Below are positions 59,096 to 64,000 of a stretch of 64,000 nucleotides of DNA, one piece after another. This stretch comes from an uncultured Paludibaculum sp. (GTDB taxonomy: Bacteria > Acidobacteriota > Terriglobia > Bryobacterales > Bryobacteraceae), in contig NZ_OY762267.1 in NCBI RefSeq assembly GCF_963665245.1, positions 2,108,001-2,172,000 on the forward strand, given 5' to 3'. Below the pieces are notes generated by a model. That model saw only the letters and a program-made list of their open reading frames with translations. It was not told where the DNA came from and made no database searches. Within the stretch, counting starts at the first letter, position 1. Every line of letters begins with the position of its first letter. The translations under genes and the position numbers were made by a program.

Positions 59096-60652
59096 CTACG
59101 GTGTCAAGCTGCCGGCAAACGTGCACCGACTGCCCGGAGATGCGGGCCCATAGCCACTGACCTCAATGCATCCGGTGGCGGTGGACAGCACGTGAGCAGG
59201 CGCAAACCAATGGCCACCGGACTGGTAGGAGGCCAGTTCGCCCTGGATTTTCTCCACCATGGCCGGACTCCAACCCGCCCGACGAAAGTGGGGATCCACC
59301 CGGAGGACCACAGGATTCTCCACCCTCAGAAAACGAAGATACATGGGCACGGAGGAGACCGCCTCCCACTCGCCGGCGCCGCGTGTGTAGAGCACTACTG
59401 GCTCGCCAGGCCTCTTCCTCGCCTGCTCGGCCGCGCGCTGTACCGTGGTGGAGAACTTCCGCGTCACCACCACGTTGTATTCGATCAACGGGCTCAGAAA
59501 CTGGAGATTGTGCCAGGAGACGAAGAGCAGCGCCGCGGACAGCAGACCGCCGCCCCCCCACAGAAGTCCGGACCACGAAGATTGGAGCGTGTCACGCTCC
59601 TGCCAGAACGAGATCACGGGCACAAACAGGGCAAAGCCGATCAGCGCCTCACCGGGGAACGCGTAGCGGGTAGCGCTATCCCAACCGCCGTTGTAGAACA
59701 CAATCTGGATTGCGAACACCCCGAGAACAGCCAATTCCCAAGCGATCCATCGCACGCTGAGGCGCCGTGGCAAGAAGGGCGTCGCCCAGGCGGCCAGGGC
59801 GGGTATGAGGGCGGCCGGCACTATCCAATAAGTTCGGAGGCCACCCAACAGAATTCCGAAGCGCGCCGTCCAACCGACGGGATTCGAGTACAGATCTTGA
59901 CTCAACTTGCCGGTCGCCAGCAACACCGCCCCGGTAACAAACCCCGCGTAGGCGGCCACCAGTCCCGACAGGCAGACCGACAACGCGGTCAGGCGGCCCT
60001 GGCGCCACTCCCACCATCCGAGCGCAAGCCCGGGCACCGCCAGCCAGAACATGTTCTCTTTGCAGCCAATGGCCAACAGGCTCCCCAGCGAGAACAGCAG
60101 CCACCCTATGCGCCGGCGTCGCAGGTTATTCTCGCGGCCCCCCTGCCACGCCCAATAAATGCCCAGAATCGCCACAACGGCGCCTGGAGCGGAGAAAGTC
60201 TCACCGGGGCCCAGACATGCGAAGATGCGCGCCCAATAGGGCCGGGTCGCCAGCACCAGCGCGAACAGACTCCCCAAGACCGGGCCCGCAGCCTGCGCCA
60301 GCAAATACCACCCGCAAGCAACCATTACGCCAAAGGCCAGGATGCGCGCTCCATACCAGGCGGTCAGAGAGTCGCCGAACAGCCAGATCTCCAGGGCTTG
60401 TACCAAGGCATAGCTCGGCCGGTAGCGCAGACCGGTCCCAGGCAGGTTCAGTTCCTCGAATTTGCTGGTCTGCGCTAGCGCACTGCCGAGGGAAGCCCGA
60501 TGCGCAGGTCCCAGGACCTGAAGAATGCCGTGATCGTCCCAGGGGCCCCATTGCGCGCGCATGTTCGGTCTGAAGAGGACCACCGCCAAGGCCACCGAAC
60601 AGAGAAGGATCACGGCTGGTCCGACCCGTCCGGCGAAAAGCTTCGGCCTCAT
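59096..60652 (-). CDS. GT-C fold polytopic membrane protein (putative glycosyltransferase)
   Basis: A 518-aa membrane protein with about ten helices. Helix 1 (AVILLCSVALAVVLF) is followed by the extracytoplasmic loop AQWGPWDDHGILQVLG, whose D-D pair sits where GT-C enzymes place their catalytic acid. Further helices run from FGVMVACGWYLLAQAAGPVL to LLSAALLFVSWHNLQFLSPL. A C-terminal soluble segment (from about 400, EPVVLYTRGAGEWEAV) completes it. The start was set to ATG 60652 because the 21 upstream codons look unlike a leader. It is the third GT-C protein of the window and resembles the other two only in topology. Confidence 0.78.
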   Translation of the reverse strand: MRPKLFAGRVGPAVILLCSVALAVVLFRPNMRAQWGPWDDHGILQVLGPAHRASLGSALAQTSKFEELNLPGTGLRYRPSYALVQALEIWLFGDSLTAWYGARILAFGVMVACGWYLLAQAAGPVLGSLFALVLATRPYWARIFACLGPGETFSAPGAVVAILGIYWAWQGGRENNLRRRRIGWLLFSLGSLLAIGCKENMFWLAVPGLALGWWEWRQGRLTALSVCLSGLVAAYAGFVTGAVLLATGKLSQDLYSNPVGWTARFGILLGGLRTYWIVPAALIPALAAWATPFLPRRLSVRWIAWELAVLGVFAIQIVFYNGGWDSATRYAFPGEALIGFALFVPVISFWQERDTLQSSWSGLLWGGGGLLSAALLFVSWHNLQFLSPLIEYNVVVTRKFSTTVQRAAEQARKRPGEPVVLYTRGAGEWEAVSSVPMYLRFLRVENPVVLRVDPHFRRAGWSPAMVEKIQGELASYQSGGHWFAPAHVLSTATGCIEVSGYGPASPGSRCTFAGSLTP

Positions 60653-60979
60653 AGCACCCGGCTCAGTGGGCCCGCAACCGCAATGCAACGCGCCTTCCGA
60701 AGGGGTTTCCGGCAAATTGCCGCATTCAATTGACGCTTAGGTACGATATCGACCAGGGTCCACGAAACCAAAACCACGAAATCGAGACTACCACATCGCC
60801 AATTCAGCGGGATACTTCCCGGCGGCTTTCCACCCATTCCTGAGCCAGCGGCCGAAGCACGGCGTGAGATCGTGCTCCGCGGCCGCCCTCATCGTGGAAG
60901 CGCTGAGGCGGAGGCTGGCGGCGGCAGAGAATGCCGGAAGCTCGCACGCGGCTGTTTGCCCCGGTTAGGATAGAGAACT

Positions 60980-62413
60980 GTGCTGAATTTATTCCTGTGT
61001 TACGCCCCTCGGGAACGGGCAGTCGCGCAGACGCTGGCGCGGAGGCTGGAGGGCGGAGCGGAGTGCCGCATCACCCTGGAAGAGCTGGGACCAGGCATAG
61101 GGCCGACCGTTGCAGAAGCCTGGGACGGTGGCCTGGGCAATGACGTGATTGTCCTGCTGCTTTCAAAGGAATCGGTCCCGGAGAAAGCCTCCCGAACCGA
61201 GTGGGCATCGCTGCTGGCGCATGTCGAAGCTAATGAGGATCCGCCGGTGGCGTGTGTCCTGGTGGAGGATTGCGCACATCCCGCCATCCTGGAACGCCGG
61301 CGCTTCTTTCGCTGGAGCGACACGCCACTAGAGATGATGCGGGCCCTGGAACGCCTGGTGGTCGGCCTGCATCCACGAGACGCCGCGACGCCGTTCTCCC
61401 TGGCCCCCCTGCCGGCCTTCCGCGACAGAGACGCCGAGTTGGCCCGATTGTGGGAGTCCCTGGTAGACCGGTGCGGGACTGCCGTGATCGGCGGCGGAGC
61501 GCCGGGCAGCGGGAAGACTTGGCTGGCCCAGGAGTTCGCCAGGCAGGCTGGACCGCACTTCCGCGATGTCTTGTGGATCCCCTGCGGCGACCGGCCACTC
61601 TCGATGATCGCCGGTGATGTGGCCTGGCAACTGGGCATCCCGGCGGAAGGGACGGCGGAGACGCTGCTGGCGTCCGTGGCCGGGACGGTGAGTTCCCACC
61701 GGGTGCTGATGGTGCTCGATGACGTGCGGGGCATGGCACCGTTCACGGCTCCGGCCGATGGGCTTGGCTCCGTACTGATCACCACCAGATGCGGCGAGCA
61801 GTGCGTGGTGGAGTTACCTGCCTCCTGGGCGGAGAAGACGGTGCCCCGCCTGGACGAGTCCGCTGAGCAACTATGGCGCGCGATTTCGCTCTGCCGCCCG
61901 GACGGCTTTGCCCTTGAATTGGTGGCGCGCGTGGCGCAACTGCCGGGTGGCGCGGCGCTGGAGGCGGCGGAGCAGTTGGCGGAGTACGGCCTGCTGGACG
62001 CCGTGGACTCCGGCCGGACGGTGTTCCGGGTGGCCGGTGGAGTTTCGAATCCCGCGGCAGAGGTGCTGCGTTGGCGGCACACCGAGGCTCTCAACGAGTT
62101 CTTCCTGGAGTGGCGGGATCAACCGCTGCGCGTTCGCAAGATGATCGCGGAACTGGACGCGGCGCTCAACTGGGCTGTTCACCACGACTGGACGCTCGCC
62201 GTGCAGCTCACCCGGCGCGCTTTCCTGTTCCTGTCGTCGGAGCGGCGGCGGATGGAATCGGCGTTGCTCATGAACCGGCTGCTGGAGCAGGCACGGACGC
62301 TGGGCGATCAGCAGGTGGTGAAGGACTGCGAGTGGGAACTCTCTTGGTTCCAGGATGGCCGGGGCGACATCTACCGGCCGGCCGAGAGCGGCGAGCAGAT
62401 GTCGCTGTTCTGA
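60980..62413 (+). CDS. TIR-like/NB-ARC STAND protein (candidate immune sensor)
   Basis: A 477-aa protein. Residues 1-130 form a TIR/SEFIR-like domain (LNLFLCYAPRERAVAQTLAR, NDVIVLLLSKESVPEKAS, RTEWASLLA). The NB-ARC ATPase follows: GRRD-type entry FRDRDAELARLWESLV (147-162), Walker A GAPGSGKT (173-180), Walker B RVLMVLDDV (241-249) and sensor 1 GSVLITTR (263-270). Residues 285-380 look like a winged helix, and the C-terminal 90 residues are helical (ALNWAVHHDWTLAVQLTRRA). In enzymatic TIR domains the conserved Trp is followed by Cys-x-x-Glu; here it is WASL, so NADase activity is doubtful. STAND proteins of this build act in anti-phage defence or apoptosis-like signalling. It is solitary. Confidence 0.85.
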   Translation: MLNLFLCYAPRERAVAQTLARRLEGGAECRITLEELGPGIGPTVAEAWDGGLGNDVIVLLLSKESVPEKASRTEWASLLAHVEANEDPPVACVLVEDCAHPAILERRRFFRWSDTPLEMMRALERLVVGLHPRDAATPFSLAPLPAFRDRDAELARLWESLVDRCGTAVIGGGAPGSGKTWLAQEFARQAGPHFRDVLWIPCGDRPLSMIAGDVAWQLGIPAEGTAETLLASVAGTVSSHRVLMVLDDVRGMAPFTAPADGLGSVLITTRCGEQCVVELPASWAEKTVPRLDESAEQLWRAISLCRPDGFALELVARVAQLPGGAALEAAEQLAEYGLLDAVDSGRTVFRVAGGVSNPAAEVLRWRHTEALNEFFLEWRDQPLRVRKMIAELDAALNWAVHHDWTLAVQLTRRAFLFLSSERRRMESALLMNRLLEQARTLGDQQVVKDCEWELSWFQDGRGDIYRPAESGEQMSLF

Positions 62414-62422
62414 ACTGGACAC

Positions 62423-62887
62423 CTAAACCACAGATTCGATGGATGTTGGCACGGGCTGTCGCTGCGAGAACCAGAAGGACTGCGGTGTGGAACCGTGGCG
62501 CTGGTAGTGTTCCAGCCGCTCGCGGCCTTCCGCCATGGTGGGCGTGTGCCCAGCCGGAACCCACCAGAGGCAGTAGTGGGGTAGCTGCATCTTCTCGAAC
62601 CAACGGGCGCGGTCGCGAAAGACGTCGACGTGTTTCGAGGCATAGGTGAAGTCCTTCAGCGCGTCGATTGAAGTCCAGACGGACATGTTGACGATGACGA
62701 AGGGGTCGTCGGAGTAAGGGATGTCGGTGGCATTGCCGGAGTCGGCCTTGAGGCGCCAGACGAAGCCGGGCGAAGATTCGGCGAGGATGTTAATTTCGTC
62801 CAGTTGGCGGACGAAATCGGCGATTAGGGGGTGATCGATGGGGGCGACCAGACGGGCGATGTTGATCTGCGCGAGGTGGAAGTCCAT
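62423..62887 (-). CDS. DUF3291 domain protein
   Basis: A 154-aa cytosolic protein with the DUF3291 pattern: HLAQINIARLVAPIDHPLIA, DFVRQLDEINILAESSPGFV, then VNMSVWTSIDALKDFTYASK and PHYCLWWVPAGHTPTMAEGR. The ferredoxin-like fold is related to dimeric alpha/beta-barrel proteins and antibiotic monooxygenases; the function is unknown. It converges on the STAND gene with 9 nt between stops. ATG 62887 is preferred. Confidence 0.88.
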   Translation of the reverse strand: MDFHLAQINIARLVAPIDHPLIADFVRQLDEINILAESSPGFVWRLKADSGNATDIPYSDDPFVIVNMSVWTSIDALKDFTYASKHVDVFRDRARWFEKMQLPHYCLWWVPAGHTPTMAEGRERLEHYQRHGSTPQSFWFSQRQPVPTSIESVV

Positions 62888-62938
62888 CCAGACATTATCC
62901 AGTACCTATATGGCCAGGATCGGCGCCCCCTGAGACAA

Positions 62939-62968
62939 TTTACCGTTTGGCTACCGTCCTGCTATACT
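62939..62968 (+). promoter_or_regulatory. Promoter candidate for the rplM-rpsI operon
   Basis: TTTACC (62939-62944) and TATACT (62963-62968) are 18 nt apart, with a leader of about 125 nt to the rplM ATG. The -10 matches five of six consensus positions. I see no defined L13 leader structure. Confidence 0.5.
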
Positions 62969-63102
62969 AGTTTGGTCTGACTGCGCCTGCCCGGTGAACG
63001 TGTGCGCCTGGTTTGAATAGGCTTGGCCTGTGCCGGATTGACACGCTTCCAGTGGGATCCGTAGACTAAAGTTTGTAGTTCGTGAACGGAGATCGTCTGT
63101 CT

Positions 63103-63537
63103 ATGAAGACCGAATTTCCGTCCAAGAGCGAGATTATGCGCTGCTGGTTCGTGCTCGATGCCAGCGAGGCAGCTCTGGGACGGGTCGCCAGCAAGGCCGC
63201 CAAAATCCTGATGGGGAAGCATAAGCCGACTTATGTTCCATTCATGGACACGGGCGACCACGTCATCGTAATTAACGCCGACAAGGCTGTCCTGACCGGC
63301 AACAAGGAAACCCAAAAGCTCTATCGCCGGCACTCGGGCTATCCGGGTGGCCTGACGGAGACCCGCGCCGACAAAGTACGCGCCACCCGGCCTATCCGGC
63401 TGGTGGAAGATGCCATCAAGGGCATGCTGCCGAAGACGAAGATGGGCAAGCAGATGTACCGCAAGCTCAAGGTCTACGCAGGCGATAAGCACCCCCACGA
63501 AGCCCAGCAGCCCACCGCGCTTGCCACCGGCAAGTAG
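63103..63537 (+). CDS. rplM: 50S ribosomal protein L13
   Basis: A 144-aa L13: [58 protein letters not shown] and [20 protein letters not shown]. These are the conserved rRNA-binding blocks of the large-subunit assembly-initiator protein. ATG 63103 begins with [10 protein letters not shown], the expected N-terminus; a GTG at 63082 is the alternative. It precedes rpsI by 26 nt, the universal L13-S9 pairing. Confidence 0.97.
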   Translation: MKTEFPSKSEIMRCWFVLDASEAALGRVASKAAKILMGKHKPTYVPFMDTGDHVIVINADKAVLTGNKETQKLYRRHSGYPGGLTETRADKVRATRPIRLVEDAIKGMLPKTKMGKQMYRKLKVYAGDKHPHEAQQPTALATGK

Positions 63538-63563
63538 GGTCAACCGACGGAGAACAGATTAGA

Positions 63564-63956
63564 ATGGCATTGCTTCAGTATCTTGGAACCGGCCGGCGGA
63601 AACGCGCCGTGGCCCGCGTCTTCCTGCGTCCCGGCACGGGCAAAATGACCGTGAACGGCAAGCCTCTGGACGAGTACTTCACCACCTACACCAGCCGTTC
63701 GCTGGTTCGCCAACCGATGGCGACCACCGAAACCGCCGACAAGTTCGACGTTCTGGTGAACGCGACCGGCGGCGGCGTGATCGGACAGGCCGGCGCGGTC
63801 CGCCTGGGCATCGCGCGCGCTTTGATCGAGTTCAATCTCGAACTGCGCGGCAAGCTCAAGGGTGCTGGTTACCTCACTCGCGATGCGCGCGAGCACGAGC
63901 GTGGCAAGTATGGCCTGAAGGGCGCCCGGGCCCGCTTCCAGTTCTCCAAGCGCTAG
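63564..63956 (+). CDS. rpsI: 30S ribosomal protein S9
   Basis: A 130-aa S9: [20 protein letters not shown], the [20 protein letters not shown] segment, and the C-terminal tail [16 protein letters not shown] whose final Lys-Arg reaches the P-site tRNA. The glycine-rich [20 protein letters not shown] block is complete. It is co-transcribed with rplM, and its stop lies 44 nt from the right edge of the window. Confidence 0.98.
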   Translation: MALLQYLGTGRRKRAVARVFLRPGTGKMTVNGKPLDEYFTTYTSRSLVRQPMATTETADKFDVLVNATGGGVIGQAGAVRLGIARALIEFNLELRGKLKGAGYLTRDAREHERGKYGLKGARARFQFSKR

Positions 63957-64000
63957 TTCGCTCGTCTTTGGGCGGCTGCGTTCGGACTGCTGTACGAATT

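Overview
The window is high-GC, densely packed bacterial chromosome, with no phage, plasmid, rRNA, tRNA or CRISPR signal that I could find. The gene families point to an acidobacterium of the Bryobacterales/Solibacter type. These include an 875-aa acidobacterial-style MacB/FtsX permease with its own PadR regulator, a 1127-aa Oar-like TonB-dependent receptor with an N-terminal carboxypeptidase-like domain, a PEP-CTERM protein, several Tat-exported oxidoreductases and hydrolases, an IclR-HTH/sugar-binding fusion regulator, and many GC-rich dispersed intergenic hairpins. This assignment is inference from family content, not from a marker gene.

Layout. 1-4.8 kb: ABC exporter ATPase (cut by the left edge), PadR regulator, ADOP-type permease, an OGFr-domain protein and a DUF3224 protein. 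4.8-8.3 kb: a sugar locus with an MFS transporter, fusion regulator and NagB-like deaminase. 8.3-14.2 kb: a repeat-bearing spacer, an unknown protein with a DHH-like motif, an AbrB/RelE-type toxin-antitoxin pair, an ECF sigma/ChrR-like anti-sigma/GNAT operon, an orphan nuoB overlapping pgeF, and a DksA/TraR protein. 14.7-20.4 kb: an overlapping operon of molybdopterin oxidoreductase, lipoprotein and GT-C membrane protein, then a secreted protein and methionine aminopeptidase. 20.5-31.6 kb: TonB receptor, secreted MBL-fold protein, carboxylesterase, zinc-ribbon membrane protein, a second GT-C protein, PEP-CTERM protein, Nudix hydrolase, a NifU/IscU-like scaffold and a 95-bp tandem repeat array. 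31.6-35.2 kb: a paired M16 peptidase operon. 35.7-39.1 kb: an enhancer-binding-type regulator, a small membrane protein and a four-gene bacterial microcompartment shell module (one hexamer and three pentamer proteins) with no cargo enzyme. 39.5-48 kb: DUF2911 protein, HtrA/DegP protease, aldo/keto reductase, RidA, PyrD, a TetR regulator that appears leaderless, a GOB-like subclass B3 metallo-beta-lactamase, CysE, MiaE and a low-complexity Ser/Thr/Asp protein. 48.1-53.3 kb: a compact five-gene operon of methyltransferase, two secreted proteins, alpha/beta hydrolase and alkaline phosphatase. 53.4-64 kb: a hybrid histidine kinase with a degenerate Hpt domain, beta-carbonic anhydrase, a Gfo/Idh/MocA protein, an aminotransferase, a third GT-C protein, a TIR-like/NB-ARC STAND protein, a DUF3291 protein and the rplM-rpsI ribosomal operon.

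Most intriguing items: the shell-only microcompartment module beside a regulator whose GAFTGA loop reads GVATGV; the solitary TIR-like/STAND protein, a candidate immune sensor; the histidine kinase whose Hpt histidine is Gln; the IscU-like protein without its third cysteine ligand; the TetR gene whose operator spans its own start codon, with a second copy of the site downstream; and three families of intergenic repeats. No complete novel multi-gene system is proven by the sequence alone. The shell module and the TIR-like/STAND gene are the best places to look further.
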